Made by a program: the position numbers and the translations under genes | In this document: positions 52,479 to 59,415 of the stretch, one piece after another | Position numbering within the stretch: position 1 is the stretch's first letter | How the letters are laid out: each line of letters starts with the position of its first letter | NCBI GenBank assembly: GCA_964584805.1 | Contig: CAZPAY010000011.1 | Span: 9,560 to 73,559 of the forward strand | Source: JABHIE01 sp964584805 | GTDB lineage: Bacteria; Planctomycetota; UBA1135 | Direction: 5' to 3' | Length of the DNA: 64,000 bases | The notes under the pieces: generated by a model | What the model saw: the letters and a program-made list of their open reading frames with translations, nothing else | What the model was told of the DNA's origin: nothing | Database searches by the model: none

Positions 52479-54490
52479 TACGACGCAACGACGGCATAAC
52501 CCTGTGGGCCGACCGGGACATTGGCGCCATGAATCTCAACAGTCCATCGACCAGGCATTGCATTGTTGACCATGACGGCCTCTAGCGTATTGAGCTGGTC
52601 AGACACATGCGATTGAGGGTTGGCGCGCGAAGACGGGTATTTCGAGCCCGACTTAAAAATGTTGCCGTGATACCGCACCCCGTTCGGGGCAACCAATACC
52701 AAGTTCAAATCATTCACAAGCGGAGTGGCTGACATCGCCGCTCCTGGTTCATCTGCCCAGGCCAAGGTCACGCGCAAGTGCCGCGTCGCACGCACAAAAA
52801 CCTGACTTGATTGCACCGAACCGTCCGTGACTCCCTGAGCATGACGAATATCGATTAACCGCAATTGGCGCTTATCGCCATCAAAATAAGCCACACTATC
52901 AAGCAAAATGCGTCCCCAGCCCTCCGTGTAATTCGGGTAGCCACTAAGGGCAGGCATATCCTTTCCAGAGTGGACGAGAGCCGCGCGCAAGAGTGAGCCT
53001 GTCGGAGTAAAGCCGTCGGCAGCATTGGCAACACCCGTTGGCCAATAACCATCTTCGAAATATTGTTTCAGCAAAGCTGCACCGCCAGCGACCATTGGAG
53101 CAGCCATCGAAGTGCCGGACAACTTGAGAGTCAGGCATTTCGCACCCGCCGCAGCAGAGTCAATATCTGCACCTGGGGCAAGCAACTCAGGCTTCAAACG
53201 ACCATCGCGAGTGGGACCACTTCCGCCGCCGTGATACTCTTCGGGGTCATCTGATTTTGTCGCCGCAATCGACAAGGACGACTTAGCATTTTCTGGGTTT
53301 TTTATATTCATCCCATTCGAGACCGCAAAGACAACAAGCGTATCCTCGTGATCATGAGAATAAGCATCAATGTCTCGGCACCAATTGTCGTAGTAAGTCG
53401 AGAAATCGTTTCCCCAAGAATTAGAATGAATTCGCGCACCGTGGCTATATGCTTCCTCAAACATCGCCAGTAAATTCGAACTATTCGGGAAGTAACTATG
53501 GTGCACAAGATACGCATCGGGCGCCATGCCAGACCCTGCCAAACCATGGTTCTTGGGTCGGCCATCGCCCGCGATAATTCCAGCTGTATGGGTCCCATGC
53601 GGATCAGAGCCAAAACCCTGTGACATCCATTTCACTTTTCTGTGAGTTGGGCCAGGAGCAACGCCTGTTGGATCATCGAAGAAACAGGTGTCTTCGTACA
53701 TGCGCCCATCAATGTGCCCGACCGTCACGCCCGAGCCGGTCACGCCTCTCTCCCACAATTTGTGGTCTCGCTCCTTATTGGTTTGCACAATCCATCGCGC
53801 ACGGTTGTTTCGCAGAACGACGGGTGCGGATTCTGTCACCCACTGCACGCCCTTCAAACGAGCCAGGGCAATCAAATCGCCTGGATGCAGACGCAACTGG
53901 GCGCGCACATACCGGCCACTTTGAGAAACCGACTCGAGCTCAAATCCATATTCCTCGAATCGCTCATGTAACTCAATGGGGTCGGCATCTTGCCAATATT
54001 CCACGGAAACGAGCATTCGCCCATAGGGGTCCTCTTGAGCCGTGCCATATACCCCCAATTCGGGGTCAAGCTTCATCGCCGGCTCAATGGGCATCAAAAA
54101 CTGCGCCATTTTCCGTACATCAGCCAAACGCCCTTGCGGCACGCGAACGGCATAGGCATTATTTGGAACATAATCGAAAACCTTGCAATTGAGCTCTAGC
54201 AGAGCCGCGCGCAAATCCGACAACTTACCCGGCTTGCCCTGCACGAGCCAATAACCGGCCTGTTCAGCCTCTGCAGTAGACCAAGTTAATTCTTGAGCAA
54301 AAGATGGAATCCCTTGCGAGCTGTCCCAGCGCAACGCCTTTGTCACAAGTCTATTGGCTTGATTTTTTGCCGCGCTCTCCAAGAGCAGTGGGCTGACCTC
54401 CTGAGCCTGGATTAAACCAGACGCAGCAGCCAAGACGAAGGCACCGACAGAAAGCATTGTATTCACGAGATTTACACGAGTTTTAGGCAA
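52475..54490 (-). CDS. Exported subtilisin-like (S8) serine protease
   Basis: The 671-residue protein has a signal peptide (about 1-29, ending IQAQ). An inhibitor-I9-like propeptide or extended N-terminal region follows (about 30-230). The S8 catalytic domain has Asp in VGHIDGRMYED (the usual D[ST]G is DGR), His in DPHGTHTAGIIAG, and Ser in SGTSMAAPMVAGG. The C-terminal beta-rich domain (about 550-671; RHLRVTLAWADEPGA, PLVNDLNLVLVAPNG) resembles a proprotein-convertase P-type domain. It starts at TTG 54490; an ATG at 54457 would shorten the n-region. The active site is intact apart from the altered DGR context. Confidence 0.9.
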   Translation of the reverse strand: MPKTRVNLVNTMLSVGAFVLAAASGLIQAQEVSPLLLESAAKNQANRLVTKALRWDSSQGIPSFAQELTWSTAEAEQAGYWLVQGKPGKLSDLRAALLELNCKVFDYVPNNAYAVRVPQGRLADVRKMAQFLMPIEPAMKLDPELGVYGTAQEDPYGRMLVSVEYWQDADPIELHERFEEYGFELESVSQSGRYVRAQLRLHPGDLIALARLKGVQWVTESAPVVLRNNRARWIVQTNKERDHKLWERGVTGSGVTVGHIDGRMYEDTCFFDDPTGVAPGPTHRKVKWMSQGFGSDPHGTHTAGIIAGDGRPKNHGLAGSGMAPDAYLVHHSYFPNSSNLLAMFEEAYSHGARIHSNSWGNDFSTYYDNWCRDIDAYSHDHEDTLVVFAVSNGMNIKNPENAKSSLSIAATKSDDPEEYHGGGSGPTRDGRLKPELLAPGADIDSAAAGAKCLTLKLSGTSMAAPMVAGGAALLKQYFEDGYWPTGVANAADGFTPTGSLLRAALVHSGKDMPALSGYPNYTEGWGRILLDSVAYFDGDKRQLRLIDIRHAQGVTDGSVQSSQVFVRATRHLRVTLAWADEPGAAMSATPLVNDLNLVLVAPNGVRYHGNIFKSGSKYPSSRANPQSHVSDQLNTLEAVMVNNAMPGRWTVEIHGANVPVGPQGYAVVASY

Positions 54491-54587
54491 TCCCTAAACC
54501 GTGTCACCCTTTTGGACACGAGAACTCTCGCTCTCGTTCCCTAAAAAAGCATACACCATGCGGGATATATCTGTTTCGGTAAGGATT

Positions 54588-54617
54588 TTGCATTTCCTAA
54601 GCAAAAAATCAGATAAA
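54588..54617 (+). promoter_or_regulatory. Possible promoter upstream of the exported-protein pair
   Basis: Within the 252-bp spacer 54491-54742, TTGCAT (54588-54593) and GATAAA (54612-54617) stand 18 bp apart and are oriented toward the downstream plus-strand genes. The match to sigma-70 consensus is weak, and nothing else in the spacer was recognised apart from two small inverted repeats (54501-54519 and 54518-54537). Confidence 0.25.
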
Positions 54618-54742
54618 GTTAAAGGATGGCATCTAAATATGCCGTTAATCAAGTATCCAGCGCGTTTTTCGTGGAACCTCGCCCCTTTTGCAGGGTCACA
54701 CATAAACGCCGCTCTGGCCTAACCCTCCCCCAACAACTCACC

Positions 54743-55288
54743 ATGATTCGATTGCGCCAACTCGTAGCAGCCGCTGGTGTGCTCCTCCTCGCAGGAGCAG
54801 CCATCGCCTGCATTGAACCACTCGACCTCGGGAAGATGATGTCTCGCACAGATACTGCTGTGCTAGGCGAGATCACCCAAGTTCGCACCGTCCTCCACCA
54901 ACCCGCTGATGAAGACCGCATGATTTACACCATCGTGACGGTTCAAGGCGAAGACCTCTACACCGGTCAGTCTCGCACGCTCAATGCAGCATTCCTTGGT
55001 GGCACTTACCAGGGTGACTCGATGCTCGTAACTTCCATGCCTGCCCCATCTGAATATCAACTGGGCAAAACGGTTCTAACCTTTGGCGCTCCTGTGAGCG
55101 ATTGGGGCTCCGAAATAGATCACACCATGTACGCCTCCTACGGTGGCTTGTTCCAGACGGTTCAAACGAGCAAAGGAACGGTCGTCCTTGGTAAAGGCAA
55201 AGATTTCGCCGTTGAGAAAAATGTCGCGCTTCCAACTTTGCGCAAGCAGATTTCAAAAATCAAGTTCGAAAACAAGGAGGTCAAATAG
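54743..55288 (+). CDS. Exported protein of unknown function preceding the matrixin
   Basis: The 181-residue product from the ATG at 54743 has a signal peptide (MIRLRQLVAAAGVLLLAGAAIAC, with Cys23 at a lipobox-like position). A beta-rich mature domain follows (TDTAVLGEITQVRTV, MIYTIVTVQGEDLYTG, FLGGTYQGDSMLVTSMP, GKTVLTFG), ending in a basic tail. I do not recognise the family; it has the look of a small beta-sandwich. The stop TAG is followed at once by the matrixin ATG, so the two are tightly coupled. A longer frame from 54626 lacks a signal and is rejected. It could be an inhibitor, chaperone or substrate of the protease (inference). Confidence 0.65.
   Translation: MIRLRQLVAAAGVLLLAGAAIACIEPLDLGKMMSRTDTAVLGEITQVRTVLHQPADEDRMIYTIVTVQGEDLYTGQSRTLNAAFLGGTYQGDSMLVTSMPAPSEYQLGKTVLTFGAPVSDWGSEIDHTMYASYGGLFQTVQTSKGTVVLGKGKDFAVEKNVALPTLRKQISKIKFENKEVK
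55274..55280 (+). promoter_or_regulatory. Strong Shine-Dalgarno of the matrixin gene
   Basis: AAGGAGG lies 8 nt before the ATG at 55289, inside the 3' end of the preceding gene. It is the clearest ribosome-binding site in the window, indicating high translation of the metalloprotease. Most neighbouring genes have weak or no such motif. Confidence 0.85.
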
Positions 55289-56605
55289 ATGAACAAAATA
55301 TTTAACCTCACACTTGGCTCTGCCCTTCTCGTCGGCGCAGCAGCACTTGCCATCCCAAGCAATGCTGACGCTTGGGCTGTCATTGGCGGCAAGCTTCAAA
55401 TTAATCAGCGTGACTTCCGTTGCTCAAACGATTTCACGGACCCTTACGCCAACGACAACCAAACGCCGCACGCAAACTGGCCGGGTTATCAAGGCGCAAA
55501 CATGTCAATGTGGAAGGCCGGCTCCGAATGGGGCTCGAGAAACTTTGGCGACGGCTCTGGCGATAGCACGCAAAATTCTATCGGCGACGGCAAGGCTAAC
55601 TTCAACTTCTTCTGGAACGGCGAAGCAAGCAACACTGGTGGCACCAACGACAACATCATTTCACACCTAACTGGCAGTTCTGGTGGTGTATTAGCTTATT
55701 GCGAAATGCCTCACACCGATGGCTGGCGAATTCGTTTCTACGAAAGCTGGAGTTGGGATGACAACCCAGGCAACACTGCAAACTCACGCATGGACCTACA
55801 AGGTGTAGCGACTCACGAATTGGGTCACGCGCTTGGCTTGGACCACTCCAACAGCAGCAGCGCGACGATGTACTACGCAGCATCCGGTAACGGCGTTTCT
55901 GACCGCTCGATCACAACCGATGACCAAAATGGCGTGCAAGCAATTTACGACCCTCGTGATACAACCACGCTTCCGACCATTACTTCACTCTCTGGCTCGC
56001 TCGACGCAGGTGGTACTTGCATCGTGACTGGCACCAACTTCAGTGCGACAAACAACACGGTTTGGCTCGACAGTGATGTGCTCAACTCCAACGACTCCGG
56101 TGGTGAGCCTTACAAGATAACGGGTGTTTCCTCGTCTTCTGGCGGCACGCAACTCTCTTTTACTGTTCCAACGAGCGGTATTACGACAGGCGCAATCCAC
56201 ATTCAAATGGATGGTGCTGGCCAGAAAGCACTTTCTGAAGGTCACCCATTTGAGCTAGGTGCAGGCGCTCCTCCGACTGACAGTGTTTTGCTGACCGTGA
56301 ATGATTCCACACCCAACACGGGCCAGAATGTCACTTTCGACTGGTCCTTGGCTCCTGCTTGGGCGACTTACGAATTGCTCTACAGCTTCAACGCAAGTGG
56401 CTCCGTCATCAATGGCCAAGACTTCGATATCGGTGCGCCGCACAACCTTGGCACATCCGGCACGATGGGCTGGGACGGCACGGGCTCATACACCGTTCGC
56501 ATTCCGGGCAAAGGCGCGGGTCGCACGGTTTATGTTGAGCTACGGGCTGACGATTCGACCGGCGTCACATTTGACTCCAACATGGTTACTCTGAATATCA
56601 ACTAA
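55289..56605 (+). CDS. Exported matrixin-type metalloprotease with TIG-like domains
   Basis: The 438-residue protein has a signal peptide (about 1-27, ending NADA). A matrixin/astacin-type catalytic domain follows (about 30-230) with zinc site HELGHALGLDH and the Met-turn in SSATMYYAA. An IPT/TIG-like beta domain comes next (about 230-330; TITSLSGSLDAGGTCIVTGTNFSATNNTVWL), then a second beta-sandwich (about 335-438). The Asp/Asn/Gly/Thr-rich composition suits secretion. The target is unknown; matrix degradation or host/prey interaction is conceivable (inference). A strong terminator follows. Confidence 0.88.
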   Translation: MNKIFNLTLGSALLVGAAALAIPSNADAWAVIGGKLQINQRDFRCSNDFTDPYANDNQTPHANWPGYQGANMSMWKAGSEWGSRNFGDGSGDSTQNSIGDGKANFNFFWNGEASNTGGTNDNIISHLTGSSGGVLAYCEMPHTDGWRIRFYESWSWDDNPGNTANSRMDLQGVATHELGHALGLDHSNSSSATMYYAASGNGVSDRSITTDDQNGVQAIYDPRDTTTLPTITSLSGSLDAGGTCIVTGTNFSATNNTVWLDSDVLNSNDSGGEPYKITGVSSSSGGTQLSFTVPTSGITTGAIHIQMDGAGQKALSEGHPFELGAGAPPTDSVLLTVNDSTPNTGQNVTFDWSLAPAWATYELLYSFNASGSVINGQDFDIGAPHNLGTSGTMGWDGTGSYTVRIPGKGAGRTVYVELRADDSTGVTFDSNMVTLNIN

Positions 56606-56623
56606 TTCAGCGACTCATTGCCA

Positions 56624-56662
56624 GCGGGCGGCTTCTTCGGAAGCCGCCCGCTTCATTTTTTT
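56624..56662 (+). terminator. Rho-independent terminator after the matrixin
   Basis: The arms GCGGGCGGCTTC (56624-56635) and GAAGCCGCCCGC (56640-56651) form a perfect 12-bp stem with the stable tetraloop TTCG, followed by TTCATTTTTTT. Confidence 0.93.
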
Positions 56663-56688
56663 AAAGGATGTGCCGATAGAGGTAAACC

Positions 56689-57024
56689 ATGACCACTCGC
56701 CTTCAGACACTCAAACAAGCGCGCATCTGCTATCAGCAGGGTCGCTTTCATGTCGCGGCAGATTTGTTGCTACAAATGTTTCGCATTGACCCAACGGATG
56801 CGGAAGTTGCCCGCGAATTAGGCCAAGTGCTATATTCAGCTGGCGACACGGATGCTGCCGAGGATTATCTGCGCTTTGCCTGGCAGGCAAACCCAAAGGA
56901 CTCAACTACGGTGAATGAATTACTTCAGCTCTACTCTGATCTTGACCGCACACGAGAAGCAACCGAATTGCTCTTAGCCAGCTTAGACTTCGGCCTTGAA
57001 CCAACAGAGCTCGCTATGCACTAA
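56689..57024 (+). CDS. Small TPR protein
   Basis: The 111-residue, fully helical protein contains about three TPR units: ARICYQQGRFHVAADLLLQMFRIDP, GQVLYSAGDTDAAEDYLRFAWQANP, and LLQLYSDLDRTREATELLLASLD. No signal or membrane segment. GAGG lies 6 nt before the ATG. Probably an adaptor; partner unknown. It precedes the NUDIX gene by 8 nt. Confidence 0.78.
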   Translation: MTTRLQTLKQARICYQQGRFHVAADLLLQMFRIDPTDAEVARELGQVLYSAGDTDAAEDYLRFAWQANPKDSTTVNELLQLYSDLDRTREATELLLASLDFGLEPTELAMH

Positions 57025-57032
57025 ACTAGTGC

Positions 57033-57578
57033 ATGCATCGTTGGGAAAAACTACGCACTGAAAAGCGCGGCGACTTTCGAATCTTCCAAATTGACGAAGA
57101 TTTCTACCGCCACCCCGAAAAGGGTGAGCGGTCTTTTTTTGCATTACGCACAACCGATTGGGTGAATGTCATTGCAATTACTCCCAATGATGAAATCGTA
57201 TTTATTCATCAATTCCGCCCAGGCATTGGTGGCGTGCGTTTAGAAATACCCGGTGGTGTCATTGAGCCTGGTGAAGACCCAGCCGATACCGTTGCGCGCG
57301 AACTTGAAGAAGAAACGGGTTATGTAGGCGACCCGCCTGAGCATCTTGTCACGACCGAGCCAAACCCAGCGATTCAGGCAAATCGTTGCCATAGCTTCAT
57401 CATCCGCAACGCAACCCCAACTGGAAAGCTCGATATGGATTTCGATGAAATCATTGAGGTCGACTTACGACCCGCGGGCGAGCTTGGCAAACTCATCGAT
57501 GATGATTTATTGCCACACGCGTTGCTGCAATTGCCGCTTTTACGCTATTTACGCTTACGCGAAAAAGGCCTAGGTTAA
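57033..57578 (+). CDS. NUDIX hydrolase, ADP-ribose pyrophosphatase-like
   Basis: The 181-residue protein carries a complete Nudix box, GGVIEPGEDPADTVARELEEETGY (GX5EX7REUXEEXGU). An N-terminal beta sheet (RGDFRIFQIDEDFYRHP, NVIAITPNDEIVFIHQFRPG) precedes it, typical of ADP-ribose or sugar-nucleotide pyrophosphatases. Exact substrate cannot be told. The 3' end overlaps the convergent MgtC gene by 9 nt. Confidence 0.9.
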   Translation: MHRWEKLRTEKRGDFRIFQIDEDFYRHPEKGERSFFALRTTDWVNVIAITPNDEIVFIHQFRPGIGGVRLEIPGGVIEPGEDPADTVARELEEETGYVGDPPEHLVTTEPNPAIQANRCHSFIIRNATPTGKLDMDFDEIIEVDLRPAGELGKLIDDDLLPHALLQLPLLRYLRLREKGLG

Positions 57579-58307
57579 CGACTGCCGGTCGCCCTTGCGG
57601 CGATTATGTTTCTTGTCGGCATAATCGTCATCGTCATCAATCGGGATATTTTCCCGCGAAACAATTTGCACACCCTGCACATCAAGCAACAAAGCCGCGG
57701 GGTCGATTCTCGCCGCCGCCGATGTCGTGCGCACGGTGACTTTCATGCGCCATTCTTCAAGGCTGTAATGCTTGACCTTAAGTTTCTCAACTCTTTGGCC
57801 ATGTTTGGTCAACGCCTTTGTCAAATCATCCACCAATCCAGAGCGAGGTATGGCATGCAGATACAAAACCTGCTTCGCATGAGACCGCAACAATACGCGC
57901 TCGATTGGCGGCAAGACATATTGCACAATCAAAATCACAAGAGTGGCCATCATGCCTTCGAGGGTATAACCCGCGCCGACGCATAAACCGATTGCCGTCA
58001 CGCCCCACATCATGGCCGCAGTCGTCAAACCTCGTACCGTCAATCCAGTGCGCATAATGACTCCTGCGCCAAGAAAACCCATGCCGCTAATGACCTGCGC
58101 GGCGATTCGACCCGGATCGGTATAGGCCTCGCCCCCGCTGATTTTAAGGGACAAAATCATGATGAGTGCCGACGACATCGAAATGATAATCAGCGTGCGG
58201 AAGCCTGCGGGGTGGCCGCGCGCTTCACGCTCAAGGCCGACGGCTGCGCCGAGCCCAGCAGCGATGCCCAAGCGGGTGGCAATTTCCAGATAGGGCAGGA
58301 AGAACAT
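57570..58307 (-). CDS. MgtC/SapB-family membrane protein
   Basis: The 245-residue protein (ATG at 58307; a GTG at 58322 is possible) has the MgtC N-terminal signature of about five membrane helices (IAAGLGAAVGLEREARGHPAGFRTLIIISMSSALIM, GMGFLGAGVIMR, VRGLTTAAMMWGVTAIGLCVG). A soluble ACT-like C-terminal domain follows (about 150-225), and a basic tail (KKHNRRKGDRQS). The family is linked to magnesium limitation and inhibition of the F1Fo ATPase in Salmonella; the role here is unproven. It ends inside the NUDIX gene. Confidence 0.9.
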   Translation of the reverse strand: MFFLPYLEIATRLGIAAGLGAAVGLEREARGHPAGFRTLIIISMSSALIMILSLKISGGEAYTDPGRIAAQVISGMGFLGAGVIMRTGLTVRGLTTAAMMWGVTAIGLCVGAGYTLEGMMATLVILIVQYVLPPIERVLLRSHAKQVLYLHAIPRSGLVDDLTKALTKHGQRVEKLKVKHYSLEEWRMKVTVRTTSAAARIDPAALLLDVQGVQIVSRENIPIDDDDDYADKKHNRRKGDRQSLT

Positions 58308-58325
58308 GCGTAAACTATACACCTA

Positions 58326-58610
58326 ATGTCACCCTCCCCGTCAGTCGAATGTGCCCATTGTGGCTACGAAATGAGCGCCTATTCTGAGCTCCTTGAAAGC
58401 CTTGAGGGCAACGGGCGTTGCCTGCTATGTGGCGGTGATGTCGCAGTTGATGCGCTCACTCAGGCAGTCGACAGTTACCCAGACACTAATTTGCTTGCTG
58501 AAGGCATCGAAAGAGCCGAATCCGAAGCCGATTTTGCCGAGGAAGACGAGATCCTCGAAGGCTCCTCAGATTTCGGTGACGAGGGCGAGGAAGACGACGA
58601 CATCCTCTAA
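58326..58610 (+). CDS. Small zinc-ribbon protein with acidic tail
   Basis: The 94-residue protein has a two-CxxC zinc ribbon (VECAHCGYE at about 8-16, RCLLCGGDV at about 31-39), then a strongly acidic tail (about 60-94; ADFAEEDEILEGSSDFGDEGEEDDDIL). I recognise no family. Zinc-ribbon plus acidic tail suggests binding to RNA polymerase, ribosomes or a basic partner (inference). It is divergent from the MgtC gene and followed by two hairpins. Translation from ATG 58326 has no clear Shine-Dalgarno. Confidence 0.7.
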   Translation: MSPSPSVECAHCGYEMSAYSELLESLEGNGRCLLCGGDVAVDALTQAVDSYPDTNLLAEGIERAESEADFAEEDEILEGSSDFGDEGEEDDDIL

Positions 58611-58661
58611 CTGCCGAATCGGCAGTCTCTTCCCTTGAAATCACCCCAAAATCGGTGATTT
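58610..58661 (+). terminator. Two hairpins after the zinc-ribbon gene, possible terminator/attenuator
   Basis: The first inverted repeat (58610-58617 with 58619-58626) begins at the last base of the stop codon. The second (AAATCACC 58638-58645 with GGTGATTT 58654-58661) is followed by TTC. Neither has a strong U-run, so a weak terminator or RNA-stability element is possible. Confidence 0.4.
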
Positions 58662-58693
58662 TCATGGCACAGCCCTTGCTCCTAGGTCCCGAC

Positions 58694-59062
58694 ATGTCTT
58701 ACCGCATTCTTGTTGCTGACGACCAAGCCGACTGCCGAGACGCCATCCAGGCGCTGCTCGACCGCCAAGGCTGGGCCGCCACAACGGTTTGCGACGGCGC
58801 TTCGGCGCTTGAGCGTTTGCTCGATGAGACTTTCGACCTTTCTCTGCTCGACGTCCACATGCCTAGCTTGACTGGGCTTGAGGTCCTGGCTCAATTGCGG
58901 TCTTTCAATCGCGTTGTGCCGAGCATCATCATGACGGGCAATCCATCCGCCAGCATCGAAACTGAGGCGCTCGACTTGGGTGCACTCACGATGCTGCACA
59001 AACCCGTCTCCGCGGATATCCTCCGCATCACCATCGACCGTTTCTTTTCCCAGCGGGATTAG
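58694..59062 (+). CDS. Single-domain response regulator (CheY-like)
   Basis: The 122-residue protein, from the ATG at 58694, consists only of a receiver domain: acidic pocket VADDQ, phosphorylation Asp in LSLLDVHMP, Thr in IMTGNP, and Lys in LHKPVS. It has no output domain. The cognate kinase is not in the window. It is located directly upstream of groES (42-nt gap), so co-regulation with the chaperonin is possible (inference). An upstream in-frame ATG at 58655 lies within the second hairpin and is not favoured. Confidence 0.85.
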   Translation: MSYRILVADDQADCRDAIQALLDRQGWAATTVCDGASALERLLDETFDLSLLDVHMPSLTGLEVLAQLRSFNRVVPSIIMTGNPSASIETEALDLGALTMLHKPVSADILRITIDRFFSQRD

Positions 59063-59103
59063 CCCGCTTGACCCTCAAGTCGGCACAGGCCGCAAATCAA
59101 ACC

Positions 59104-59403
59104 ATGGCAAAAAAAGTTGCAATCCGCCCTCTTGGTGACAAGGTGCTCGTCCAGCGCCTGCAAGCCGCTGATGTCTCCGCCGGTGGCATCGTCCTTCCTG
59201 ATTCCGCCAAAGAAAAGCCAGCCGAAGGCACCATCATCGCGATGGGCGACGGCCGCTTGCTCGACGACGGCTCACGCTCTGATTTCGCTGTAAACAAAGG
59301 CGACACCGTGCTCTTCACTTCTTACGCTGGCACTGAGGTTAAGTGGGCCGGCGAAGAATTCTTAATCATGTCCGAGGACGACATCCTTGGCATCGTTGGC
59401 TAA
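59104..59403 (+). CDS. groES: Co-chaperonin GroES
   Basis: The 99-residue protein has the GroES core: RPLGDKVLVQRLQ, the mobile-loop-like ADVSAGGIVLPDSAKEKP (GGI tripeptide), and VLFTSYAGTEVKWAGEEFLIMSEDDILGIV. It caps the GroEL cavity. The start is ATG 59104. No CIRCE inverted repeat (TTAGCACTC-N9-GAGTGCTAA) is present upstream. It precedes groEL by 12 nt. Confidence 0.96.
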   Translation: MAKKVAIRPLGDKVLVQRLQAADVSAGGIVLPDSAKEKPAEGTIIAMGDGRLLDDGSRSDFAVNKGDTVLFTSYAGTEVKWAGEEFLIMSEDDILGIVG

Positions 59404-59415
59404 CGAGGTTTCATC

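Noticed and set aside
54491..54742. Short open frames on both strands in the spacer
   Set aside because: No signal peptide, domain or ribosome-binding site; treated as regulatory spacer.
55286..55291. Frameshift or nonsense split of one gene at TAGATG
   Set aside because: The downstream protein has its own signal peptide and a strong Shine-Dalgarno, so these are two genes.
59063..59103. CIRCE/HrcA operator upstream of groES
   Set aside because: No TTAGCACTC-N9-GAGTGCTAA repeat; only a small AGCGGG...CCCGCT hairpin around the preceding stop codon.
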